A stretch of DNA of 5,877 bases, taken from Thermoplasmata archaeon. GTDB lineage: Archaea; Thermoplasmatota; Thermoplasmata; UBA10834. Both the position numbers and the translations under genes were made by a program. A model generated the notes under the pieces. The model was given only the letters and a program-made list of their open reading frames with translations. It was not told the origin of the DNA and made no database searches. The stretch covers positions 1 to 5,877 of the forward strand of contig JALOTO010000095.1 of NCBI GenBank assembly GCA_025457845.1, in the 5' to 3' direction. This document shows, piece by piece, positions 1 to 5,782 of this stretch. Positions within the stretch are counted from its first letter, which is position 1, and each line of letters begins with the position of its first letter.

Positions 1-239
1 TTCAACGTCACCTTCCCGACGTTCTTGATGTATATGAGCACTGGGTCGTTCGGCACCACGCTAGGGTCGTTTATTATCTGTATGTCGGTCGCCAGTTGGT
101 CCTCAACAATCCCGCTCCGGTCGTCGATGCCGCCCGCAATATCGTAGACGCTCCTGGTGGCCACTGCGACCACTATCGACGACACGAGGAGCGCGGAGAT
201 GAAGAAGATCATCTGAGTAGATGCTGTGCTTGCACCCAT
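1..239 (-). CDS. arlG: ArlG (FlaG), archaellum stator protein, 3' end missing
   Basis: I translated this frame by hand; about 79 codons are present and it runs off the left edge. The protein starts MGASTASTQMIFFISALLVSS, with one hydrophobic helix at about residues 9-28 and no cleavable signal. A beta-rich outer domain follows, including VPNDPVLIYIKNVGKVTL, which is typical of ArlF/ArlG ectodomains (the 'IKNxGxxTL' strand). In the known family, ArlG forms filaments capped by ArlF and links the motor to the S-layer as a stator. Its ATG lies 15 nt after the arlF stop. A purine-rich AAGGGGGT Shine-Dalgarno-like stretch (about 247-254) precedes it, so it is cotranscribed and probably coupled with arlF. 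The C-terminal half is not visible, so I cannot say whether it also carries an added domain as arlF does. Confidence 0.85.
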   Translation of the reverse strand, partial: MGASTASTQMIFFISALLVSSIVVAVATRSVYDIAGGIDDRSGIVEDQLATDIQIINDPSVVPNDPVLIYIKNVGKVTL

Positions 240-254
240 GTTTTTTACCCCCTT

Positions 255-1448
255 CTACAGCTGTATGACCTTCGAGACTCCGTTCTCGGTCACCACCTTC
301 ATGCTCGTGCCGAGGTTCTCGATCACGAGCCCGTTCGCTCCGTCCGAGACGTATATCTTCCCGGTGGCATCCACGCCCCAGACGTCGTCACTCAATCCAT
401 CACTCACTGAATCCTGATAGTCACCATCCTCGTCGAAGACGAGGACCTCGTCGCTGTTGTTGGCCACGTACAGGAACCTGGTGTCGAGGCCGGCCGGGCT
501 AGCCGCAAGGTCGGTCGGCGCGGCAAGCATGTATGGGCCTACTATCTGCTGCCCACCCGACCCGTCCAGAGCGTACCTGTCGATGTGATAGGCACCGGTC
601 GAGGTGTCCATCACGAACACGTAGGCGCCCACCGAAACATCCACGGGGGCGGTCATCGTCCCGCCGTTGGCTATGAGGCAGTCGACGAACGCGCCGGTGG
701 ACAGGTCGTACCTGTCCAGATGGTTCTGTCCGTCCAAAACGTAGATGTAGTCCTCGTCCACTGAGATGGCCGTGGGGGCAGGGGTGTTGGTCGCATCGGC
801 GATGAAGGCATCCACCCACGACCCAGTTGGCGTGAACCGGTCGACGTGCGTTCCGTTGTCCAGTACGTACAGGTAGTCGCCGTAGGCCTTCACGTCCGAG
901 GGCGCGACTATGTTCGTTGGATCCGAGATCGTGTAGTCGAAGGCCCCTTCCAGGGTGAAGACGTCAATCTCATCCCCGTCGATGACATACACCTCGTCCC
1001 CGACGCTGATGTTCTTGGGTGTAGTCAACCGGGCATCGTTCGATGCGAACTCGCGCGCATCCAGGCCCGTCTCGAAGGTGAGATTGGGGTCGTCGAGGGA
1101 GATGGTCATGATATCGGTCGGGAGCCACAGTTCACTGGTCCCCCCGTCGACCGCGAACGTGGCGGAGCTGACCAGCATCCCCCCAACCAGCAGCTCCGTC
1201 TCGTTGCATTCCAGGGCTGTCCCGCCCGAGTTCCTCAATCTGATGTCGAGCCTGTTGTCGTCCTTGAAGTATCGGGCGTCTATGAAGTCAAAACTCGTCG
1301 AGGCCCTGTCGCTCATGTCATCGTACTTGTCCTCGAACGAGCCAGTAACAGTGTCGAACGCATCGTTGACACTGGAGTAGAGGAAAGAAAAAAGGGTTAG
1401 AAAGGCGGCGAAGAATATCGCCATTGTAGCCGAGACACTAAACCCCAT
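255..1448 (-). CDS. arlF: ArlF (FlaF) with an inserted six-bladed beta-propeller
   Basis: The product is 397 aa, against about 120-180 aa for usual ArlF. Residues 1-28 (MGFSVSATMAIFFAAFLTLF...) are the N-terminal membrane helix. Residues about 50-135 are the ArlF beta-sandwich, with strand RLDIRLRNSGGTALEC. The extreme C-terminus, GTSMKVVTENGVSKVIQL, matches the usual ArlF ending with 'KVVTENGV'. Between them, about residues 146-380 hold six repeats with the pattern 'DVxxxGDYLYVLDxxxHxDRFxxxG', an NHL/YncE-like propeller. I count five N-glycosylation sequons (N82, N122, N146, N198, N330). ArlF is a pseudoperiplasmic stator that binds the S-layer. I chose the ATG at 1448 because GGAGG lies 6 nt upstream (1455-1459) and the family begins with MGFS. 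An in-frame ATG at 1493 would add 15 basic residues before the helix. The gene overlaps arlCDE by 11 nt, which implies translational coupling. The ArlF call is firm; the propeller fold is inferred from repeat pattern. Confidence 0.88.
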   Translation of the reverse strand: MGFSVSATMAIFFAAFLTLFSFLYSSVNDAFDTVTGSFEDKYDDMSDRASTSFDFIDARYFKDDNRLDIRLRNSGGTALECNETELLVGGMLVSSATFAVDGGTSELWLPTDIMTISLDDPNLTFETGLDAREFASNDARLTTPKNISVGDEVYVIDGDEIDVFTLEGAFDYTISDPTNIVAPSDVKAYGDYLYVLDNGTHVDRFTPTGSWVDAFIADATNTPAPTAISVDEDYIYVLDGQNHLDRYDLSTGAFVDCLIANGGTMTAPVDVSVGAYVFVMDTSTGAYHIDRYALDGSGGQQIVGPYMLAAPTDLAASPAGLDTRFLYVANNSDEVLVFDEDGDYQDSVSDGLSDDVWGVDATGKIYVSDGANGLVIENLGTSMKVVTENGVSKVIQL

Positions 1449-2574
1449 GAAAGCCCTCCAGGCTCTCCTTGAACTTCGAGATGTTCTGTTCAAGGGAGTT
1501 CAGCCGATCCTTGTCAACCTCAAGCCCTGATATCTTCTGTATGAAGAGCAGGGATTTCAGATGGTCGTCAGCTGACAGGCGCCAGTCCTCGACCTTCTTG
1601 TAGGGGGCCGAGGTCGGTGTCTGTGGCAATTCGCGGAACACGTCCTCCCGCGATTCCTCGGACGGCATGTACTTCGTTATGTCCTGCATCTCGCCGCGGG
1701 CGTAGGACATGACCTCGGACTTGACGTCCTCACTGATCCATCCTACATCGACATAGTAGTCCAGCACGAGCGATATCTTGTCCCTGGTGACGCGCTCGAA
1801 TAGGAACTCTATCCAACGCATCACCATGACGAGCGAGAGGTAGTCGTGCGGGATGTAGGCAAGCATCGGCTTCTTGTTGTGCTTGCTCTTCGCTCCCGCT
1901 CGCACCTCGGTCTCGCTCGGTGCCTCGCTCGGTCTCATCCGACCACCTATCGCGGCTTGTTCCTTGCCACGCGCAGCTGGTCCCCTATTAACGACCATGG
2001 TTGACGTTCCCTCTGGCTCCCACGGGGCGGATCCTCTGCTTGGTTCGGCTGGTCTCGCCGTCTTGAAGGTCTTGACTTCCGGTTCCCCCTCCTGGAACGG
2101 TTCGAACTCGGGCATGTCGCCCCCAATCTCCATCGGGGGAAGCTCGAGCTCGGCCGGTCCGGGAATCGGCGCCTTCGGAGAGGCCTCTTTCTGGGAGGTG
2201 CCGTTCTGGCCCTTCCCGTTCACGTCTATGAACGGGTTGAACTTAGCCGAGACGACCTCGTATACGGAGAGGAGCTTGCGTATGTCCTGGTCCGTCTGGG
2301 ACATGCGGTCTTTGACCTGTGAAGTGTCGTTCCGCAGCATCGTCAGCGCGGAGTCGATCCTTCCCAGTTTGTCCTCGACCTCTTCCAGACGTCCAAGAAG
2401 CTCGCTCATCTCCTTGAGGTTGGACACGCCAACCCCACCTCCGATGTCGGCTTCTGGCTGTTCGGCGTCCTCCTCGACCTCTTCCTCCGGAGCTTCCTCT
2501 TCCTCGAAGTCTTTCAGCTTCCTTCGAGAGGAGGAACCTTCCTTCTCGGGCTTCTTTCGGAACAGGCCGACCAT
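1438..2574 (-). CDS. ArlC-ArlD/E fusion, cytosolic archaellum switch/ring component
   Basis: The product is 378 aa with no signal peptide. Residues 1-20 are basic (MVGLFRKKPEKEG) and residues 21-45 are very acidic. Residues about 50-117 are a heptad-rich coiled coil ending RKLLSVYEVVSAKFNPFID, the ArlC/ArlD N-terminal signature. Residues about 121-233 are a Pro/Glu/Gly-rich linker. Residues about 237-298 are the ArlD/E domain, with MLAYIPHDYLSLVMVMRWIEF and the downstream LDYYVDVGWIS. Residues about 329-376 (EDWRLSADDHLKSLLFIQKI) match the ArlD-type C-terminal tail. In euryarchaea, ArlC/D/E proteins surround the ArlH/ArlI motor in the cytoplasm and receive CheY signals through CheF. Here the C and D/E parts are one chain, similar in concept to haloarchaeal ArlCE. 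The start at 2574 has GGTGAT (2579-2584) 4 nt upstream. The gene's end overlaps arlF by 11 nt. Another arlD or arlE copy may lie outside the window. Confidence 0.88.
   Translation of the reverse strand: MVGLFRKKPEKEGSSSRRKLKDFEEEEAPEEEVEEDAEQPEADIGGGVGVSNLKEMSELLGRLEEVEDKLGRIDSALTMLRNDTSQVKDRMSQTDQDIRKLLSVYEVVSAKFNPFIDVNGKGQNGTSQKEASPKAPIPGPAELELPPMEIGGDMPEFEPFQEGEPEVKTFKTARPAEPSRGSAPWEPEGTSTMVVNRGPAARGKEQAAIGGRMRPSEAPSETEVRAGAKSKHNKKPMLAYIPHDYLSLVMVMRWIEFLFERVTRDKISLVLDYYVDVGWISEDVKSEVMSYARGEMQDITKYMPSEESREDVFRELPQTPTSAPYKKVEDWRLSADDHLKSLLFIQKISGLEVDKDRLNSLEQNISKFKESLEGFHGV
1455..1459 (-). promoter_or_regulatory. Shine-Dalgarno site of arlF
   Basis: GGAGG on the minus strand sits 6 nt before the ATG at 1448, inside the 3' end of arlCDE. 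It decides the arlF start in favour of the internal methionine over the upstream in-frame ATG at 1493. Confidence 0.75.
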
Positions 2575-2698
2575 TTACATCACCCAACCCCGTGTGCTTG
2601 TGAGAGCGACGGCCCATCCCAGCCCTTACGCTCATCGAGCGATCTTGGGGCTGCGCAACCATCGTTCCACACGGGTCTCACCAGAGGCTTGTGTCTCT
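2575..2698 (-). other. Structured arlB2-arlCDE intergenic region (nested stem-loops)
   Basis: This 124-bp gap has no gene. It can fold as a nested structure: an outer stem of CCCGTGTG (2589-2596) with CACACGGG (2668-2675); an inner stem of CAGCCC (2620-2625) with GGGCTG (2648-2653); and inside that CGCTC (2629-2633) with GAGCG (2637-2641) around a 3-nt loop. There is no oligo-T run after it in the gene direction. It also lacks a T-loop or anticodon arm, so it is not a tRNA. A position between the archaellin gene and the low-abundance motor genes fits a processing or partial-termination element that lowers expression of the downstream genes. That role is an inference. Confidence 0.45.
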
Positions 2699-3301
2699 CT
2701 ACTTCAGCGTTATTATGTCAGTCGCGAAGACCGATGGCGCAACGAACGCGAAGTACGTCGGCACACCATGCTTCGGGATCAACAGCGCAGACATTCCCTG
2801 CTGAGTGACGAGCTCCTGGCCTGTTGCCGTGAGATCTATGGTGATCTCAACCAGGTCACCGGGGGTCATGCCGACCTCAGTCGCGGACCAGGTGTTGTAG
2901 GGGTAAGTGTCCCTTATCGAGGTCGCGGTGAACTCTGTCGCGCTTGCCGCGGCCGCGTACGAGAGGCTTACCTCAGCGGCCCCATCGTTGGTCTCAATCG
3001 TCATGTTGACGAGGTTGACCTGGGGGCTGCCCGCCTGCAACGCAATCTTGATGTGCAGTTCGGTCAGGACGCCGCCAGACATTACGCCCCACGCAGTGAC
3101 GACCTTGACACCAGTGGCGACCTCTTGCAGCGCCTGGTCGCCAGTGAGCTCAGCCTGGGACTGCAGCTTGTATGCGGTCTGTACGAGGACACCCGCGGCA
3201 ACGGCTGCCACGAGGATCATCGCGATGAAGATGAGCAGCGTACCGACGCCCATCTCACCGGCCTCGTCCTCCTTCCTCTTCTTCCACGCTAGTTTCTGCA
3301 T
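2699..3301 (-). CDS. arlB2: Archaellin (archaellum filament subunit), standard size
   Basis: The product is 200 aa, within the common archaellin size range. The class III leader is MQKLAWKKRKEDEAG, with predicted cleavage by the prearchaellin peptidase ArlK after G15. Mature residues EMGVGTLLIFIAMILVAAVA form the conserved hydrophobic N-terminal helix, continuing into ...LQSQAELTGDQALQEV. Residues about 60-200 are the beta-rich outer domain, ending FAVP-like in SVFATDIITLK. There is one N-glycosylation sequon (N99). I chose the ATG at 3301 because GGAGG (3310-3314) lies 8 nt upstream and gives a normal 15-residue leader. A GTG at 3460 in the same frame would add 53 non-conserved residues. It is probably the main filament subunit and the first gene of the arlB2-arlCDE-arlF-arlG unit. 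The sequence has its own predicted promoter near 3718-3750. The numeral in the symbol reflects order in the window only. Confidence 0.93.
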   Translation of the reverse strand: MQKLAWKKRKEDEAGEMGVGTLLIFIAMILVAAVAAGVLVQTAYKLQSQAELTGDQALQEVATGVKVVTAWGVMSGGVLTELHIKIALQAGSPQVNLVNMTIETNDGAAEVSLSYAAAASATEFTATSIRDTYPYNTWSATEVGMTPGDLVEITIDLTATGQELVTQQGMSALLIPKHGVPTYFAFVAPSVFATDIITLK

Positions 3302-3639
3302 TTCTTTTGCCTCCACTTTCGCATCTCTTTCCCGGGTTCCGTACCCGAGGGACGTCCGGGCATCCAGTCCGGCGTGGGGACCGTCAGAGCCGTCCTCGCT
3401 CCCCGCCCTGCGGCAGGACCTCGAGAGCGTCCGCTCTTCGAAGGCAATCCGACAACACACGAATTCTCCGCCCGCGGTTGGCGTTGGCCAAAAGCATCGT
3501 GGGCGTCAGTCCCACCTGGCATCATGCCGGGGGACTCGGATCATCGTGCGCTCTGTGCTTCACCTCCGATGGCGACCGCCGCCAAGGCTGCAGTTGGGCG
3601 GGAGTGAGAGAGACGCGCCTCCCAAGGTTAGTTTTGAGA
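3302..3639 (-). other. Long untranslated leader upstream of arlB2, no gene seen
   Basis: This GC-rich stretch belongs to a predicted leader of about 400 nt, if transcription starts near 3700. It holds several short dyads: CGGGT/ACCCG (3333-3337 with 3343-3347), about 20 nt upstream of the ribosome site; CCTGCGGCAGG near 3407-3417; and AGAGCG/CGCTCT (3424-3437). A strong GGAGGTGA (3560-3567, minus strand) is followed 15 nt later by an ATG (3544) that opens only a 12-codon frame, so I do not call a gene. Open frames here on either strand show no family resemblance. The leader may control arlB2 translation or message stability, but the sequence does not show how. Confidence 0.4.
3310..3314 (-). 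promoter_or_regulatory. Shine-Dalgarno site of arlB2
   Basis: GGAGG on the minus strand lies 8 nt before the ATG at 3301. It supports the short leader peptide and argues against the 53-residue upstream extension. Confidence 0.75.
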
Positions 3640-3665
3640 GGCACTATCCACAGGGCATGTAGACC
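3640..3665. repeat. 26-bp perfect inverted repeat, left copy
   Basis: The sequence starts GGCACTATCCACAGGG and ends GTAGACC. Its exact reverse complement is at 5672-5697, and the match stops abruptly on both sides. The copies bracket arlB1. This one lies in the predicted arlB2 leader, about 50 bp downstream of the TATA-like element and 338 bp before the arlB2 start. The 26 bp is not itself a palindrome. Chance occurrence of a perfect 26-mer in a window this size is negligible. Its function is unknown; see the inversion hypothesis. Confidence 0.9.
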
Positions 3666-3717
3666 TCTCTCGAAGTTGCCATCGCGGGGACGTCTCTTAA
3701 AGACTATTATCCAAGAC

Positions 3718-3730
3718 TACGATAAAATTA
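3718..3730 (-). promoter_or_regulatory. Predicted TATA element for arlB2
   Basis: The minus strand reads TAATTTTATCGTA, an AT-rich island in a GC-rich gap. The TTATCGTA part lies exactly 12 nt after the shared GGTGARAATCA motif. TTATATAA has the same 12-nt spacing in the arlB1 promoter. A start about 25 nt downstream, near 3695-3700, would give a leader of about 400 nt. The match to a consensus archaeal TATA box is moderate. Confidence 0.5.
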
Positions 3731-3734
3731 CTAT

Positions 3735-3776
3735 GGCTGATTCTCACCAGTGATTGACGCCGCGGTGGAATCAGCC
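3735..3776 (-). terminator. Hairpin after arlB1, possible terminator
   Basis: GGCTGATTC (3735-3743) pairs perfectly with GAATCAGCC (3768-3776). Past a one-base bulge, CACC (3745-3748) pairs with GGTG (3764-3767), for 13 bp in all with a 15-nt loop. It begins 45 nt after the arlB1 stop. In the gene direction it is followed by ATAGTAATTTTATC, which resembles hairpin plus U-rich termination. The same bases overlap the motif shared by the two archaellin promoters, so it may instead be an operator, or both. Confidence 0.45.
3738..3750 (-). promoter_or_regulatory. Shared upstream motif, arlB2 copy
   Basis: The minus strand reads CTGGTGAGAATCA. It matches 11 of 13 bases with the arlB1 copy at 5761-5773, in the same orientation. 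The spacing to the following TTAT of each TATA region is identical (12 nt). It is a candidate activator site upstream of the basal promoter elements. EarA-dependent archaellin control in Methanococcus is a known precedent for this kind of layout, but I do not claim this motif is an EarA site. Confidence 0.5.
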
Positions 3777-3821
3777 CGCTGGCTGTGGTGTTTGAGTCAG
3801 TATGTGCACATGGGACCCGGT

Positions 3822-5537
3822 TCACACGAGAGTTATGTACCTGTAGGTTCCGAGATACGGTATGGAGCACATCTCGAGAGTCGGCTGTCCGATGCCCGGG
3901 ATGAACTTGATCTCGAACTCGGACTCGGCATGCAGGTTCAGTCCTATCTCCCCCGCGTCGATGAATATCTTCACGAGGCCGCCCGACGTGAGGGAGTATG
4001 TGGATGCGAACGTGCCGTCCATGTCCCTGAGGATCTCGACGGAGTATTCGTAGGCATTGGCCCCTATGGCTCCGAAGGCGGCCGTGTTGAACCCGAGTGT
4101 TGCGTCCTTCTGCCCGTCAGTTATCTCGATCATGAGGGACGTGAACAGTATCGGATCGCTCCCAGGGACTGTCCTGACCTTGATCTCGATCATCTGAATC
4201 ATGTTGGACGGGAAGACGGGATCGGCATAGTTGCCTGCGATGTCCACCGCGACGACGGTGTAGTAGTATAGGGTCCCGGTCACCCCGGAGTAGTCCGAAT
4301 ACGACAGGGTGTCCGCATCGAGGGAGGTTATCGGGGTCATGGCCCTCAGTTCCTCGACGCTGTCAAGTCCGCCCATGCCCTCGGTGCGGAAGATCAGGTA
4401 CTGTGCGACGACCGTCTCGCCGTCCGTTCCGTTCTCCCATGTCAGGGTGAGGCACTGGATGGACTGCCTGACGCCGAGGGCGGTGACCGGCGTCGGTGAC
4501 ATGTCGTCCGCAACCGCGGCCGCGTACGATATTGGACCGAGGTAATCCTGGTTACCGGAGCGGTCCTCCGCTACGACGAAGTAGTAGTACGTGCCAACGG
4601 CCGAGGGCGAGTCGATGTAGCTGGAGGCTGTGGCGTTGAGCTCCTCGAGGAGGGTGGCGAAGGAGACCGCCAGAATCGTCCTTCCATCAACGATCGAGGA
4701 CGTCGGAGGCGTGAACGCCCCCTCTGCCCTGTAGATGTACTGGCGGGCCACGCCGCTCCCGGCATCCGAGTCGGGGACCCAGAAGACCGAAACTGAATAG
4801 ATATCCGTGCTCGCCGTGCTGGTGGTCGAGCCGCCGGCGGGCGGGGTGAGGTCCTCATCATGGGTCGTCCCGTCGGTCGACGTGGATGAATCGAGCGGGG
4901 AGTACAGCACCCTGTTGCCGGCGTTGTCGACTCCGACGACCGCGTAGGCGTAGGATGTGGTGTTGTCGTCCCTTACCGTGTAGTCGATGTACTGCACGTT
5001 CCCGAAGCCCGATGTGAACCGCGCTATCTCGTATGCGGAGGTGAGCTGATCGAGCGTCAGCAGCCTGTTCCTCGCGATCTGCTCGTTGTACGAGTCGGGG
5101 TTGGTCGGGTCGTAGACATCGGTCCTGTAAAGGATCTCCTCGGAGAGGCCAGAACCGTAATCCACAGCAGAGGTCCAGTTGAGGACCACCCTTGCCGGCG
5201 CGGATCCGTCGGCTGCAGCGGTGACGTTGGACAGGGTCCCGCCAGAAGGCCCCACGTCATCGGACGCGGGCATGTACCCGGAGACTATCGTGGAGTCGGT
5301 GCCGTTGGGGTTCCTGTCGCCCGCCACATTGATGACCTCGAGCCCGCCAGACACCTCGGCGACGGCCTCGTCCACGCCCTTCTGGGCCTGCTGCTGCAGC
5401 AGCGCCGCCGCATACAGAATGAGCGATGCCGCGATGGCTGCGACCAGGACGATCGCGATGAATATGATCAGGGTACCGATACCTATGTCGCCCTCTTCGT
5501 CTTCCCTCAGCCTCAGGTTCAGCTTGTGTAGGGACAT
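3822..5537 (-). CDS. arlB1: Large archaellin with three inserted fibronectin-III-like domains
   Basis: The product is 571 aa, two to three times the usual archaellin length. The class III leader is MSLHKLNLRLREDEEG, with predicted ArlK cleavage after G16. The mature N-terminus, DIGIGTLIIFIAIVLVAAIA, is the canonical filament-core helix. Residues about 60-110 and about 447-571 form the archaellin outer domain, ending YLGTYRYITLV. Between them are three FN3-like units at about 113-215, 231-342 and 346-446. Each has an early Trp strand (VVLNWTS, VSVFWVP, LTLTWEN), an 'IYRxx' strand and a late 'YxYxVVAxDxxGN' strand. I count six N-glycosylation sequons (N78, N104, N120, N192, N301, N369). The ATG at 5537 is preceded by GGAGAGGACT (5541-5550). 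The FN3 units should project from the filament surface and may serve adhesion or shielding. The gene is bracketed by a 26-bp inverted repeat. It has its own promoter and possibly its own terminator. The archaellin call is firm; the adhesion role is inferred. Confidence 0.92.
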   Translation of the reverse strand: MSLHKLNLRLREDEEGDIGIGTLIIFIAIVLVAAIAASLILYAAALLQQQAQKGVDEAVAEVSGGLEVINVAGDRNPNGTDSTIVSGYMPASDDVGPSGGTLSNVTAAADGSAPARVVLNWTSAVDYGSGLSEEILYRTDVYDPTNPDSYNEQIARNRLLTLDQLTSAYEIARFTSGFGNVQYIDYTVRDDNTTSYAYAVVGVDNAGNRVLYSPLDSSTSTDGTTHDEDLTPPAGGSTTSTASTDIYSVSVFWVPDSDAGSGVARQYIYRAEGAFTPPTSSIVDGRTILAVSFATLLEELNATASSYIDSPSAVGTYYYFVVAEDRSGNQDYLGPISYAAAVADDMSPTPVTALGVRQSIQCLTLTWENGTDGETVVAQYLIFRTEGMGGLDSVEELRAMTPITSLDADTLSYSDYSGVTGTLYYYTVVAVDIAGNYADPVFPSNMIQMIEIKVRTVPGSDPILFTSLMIEITDGQKDATLGFNTAAFGAIGANAYEYSVEILRDMDGTFASTYSLTSGGLVKIFIDAGEIGLNLHAESEFEIKFIPGIGQPTLEMCSIPYLGTYRYITLV

Positions 5538-5671
5538 CCCAGTCCTCTCCGTGCGGTGAGGGCATGAGACGTAAAGGCCCTAGGCTAAGGCGTACTCCAT
5601 GCAAAGGCACTACCAGAATACTCGCCCCGACATTTCCGGGGCATACTCACGTCGTTGAAACGAGAGTTTAC
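5538..5671 (-). other. arlB1 leader with small hairpins
   Basis: No gene is seen. A hairpin CCCCG/CGGGG (5625-5629 with 5637-5641) has a 7-nt loop. GGCACTA at 5606-5612 repeats the first 7 bases of the 26-bp repeat sequence and can pair with TAGTGCC at 5691-5697. The arlB1 message could therefore fold a larger stem around the 5625-5641 hairpin. The ribosome site for arlB1 lies at 5541-5550. Confidence 0.4.
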
Positions 5672-5697
5672 GGTCTACATGCCCTGTGGATAGTGCC
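5672..5697. repeat. 26-bp perfect inverted repeat, right copy
   Basis: The sequence starts GGTCTACATGCCCTGTGG and ends TAGTGCC, the exact reverse complement of 3640-3665. It lies between the arlB1 TATA box (43 bp from it) and the arlB1 start codon (135 bp from it). Its orientation relative to its gene is opposite to that of the left copy. A simple duplication of a promoter region would have produced a direct repeat instead. Confidence 0.9.
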
Positions 5698-5739
5698 CAG
5701 AGATGCGTGGAGGCTACTGAGTATCACATTGACCTGGAG

Positions 5740-5749
5740 TTTATATAAG
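5740..5749 (-). promoter_or_regulatory. TATA box of arlB1
   Basis: TTTATATAAG on the plus strand (CTTATATAAA on the minus strand) is close to the archaeal TATA consensus and stands in an AT-rich island. Leftward transcription would start about 25 nt downstream, near 5715, giving a leader of about 180 nt. The box is nearly palindromic, so it could also serve a rightward transcript, but no rightward gene is evident before the window ends. Confidence 0.7.
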
Positions 5750-5760
5750 ATAACAAGCCG

Positions 5761-5782
5761 TGATTTTCACCGGAGAAAATCA
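5761..5782 (-). promoter_or_regulatory. Dyad and shared motif upstream of the arlB1 TATA box
   Basis: TGATTTTC (5761-5768) and GAAAATCA (5775-5782) form a perfect 8-bp inverted repeat with a 6-bp spacer. This is the size of a homodimeric regulator site. Positions 5761-5773, read on the minus strand as CCGGTGAAAATCA, match the arlB2 motif at 3738-3750 in 11 of 13 bases. The site lies 12 bp upstream of TTATATAA, where archaeal activators commonly bind. Confidence 0.55.

Noticed and set aside
1449..1493. arlF start at the upstream in-frame ATG (1493)
   Set aside because: The added residues (MNRTSRSSRRAWRAF) are the alternate-frame reading of the arlCDE end. The ATG at 1448 has a well-placed GGAGG and matches the family start.
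2589..2675. Cloverleaf-like fold suggesting a tRNA between arlB2 and arlCDE
   Set aside because: The stems are nested rather than cloverleaf. There is no T-loop, anticodon loop or CCA-like end.
1874..3292. Long open frame on the plus strand (472 codons)
   Set aside because: It is antisense to arlCDE and arlB2. Its translation is low-complexity Ser/Pro/Arg-rich with no family features. The minus-strand products are clear homologues of archaellum proteins.
3302..3460. N-terminal extension of arlB2 from a GTG at 3460
   Set aside because: It would put 53 non-conserved residues before the class III leader. GGAGG 8 nt before the ATG at 3301 and the normal 15-residue prearchaellin leader favour the shorter form.
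3640..5697. Insertion sequence or MITE with 26-bp terminal repeats
   Set aside because: The enclosed gene is a full archaellin rather than a transposase, and I see no clear target-site duplication next to the repeats. Site-specific inversion or a regulatory role fits better.
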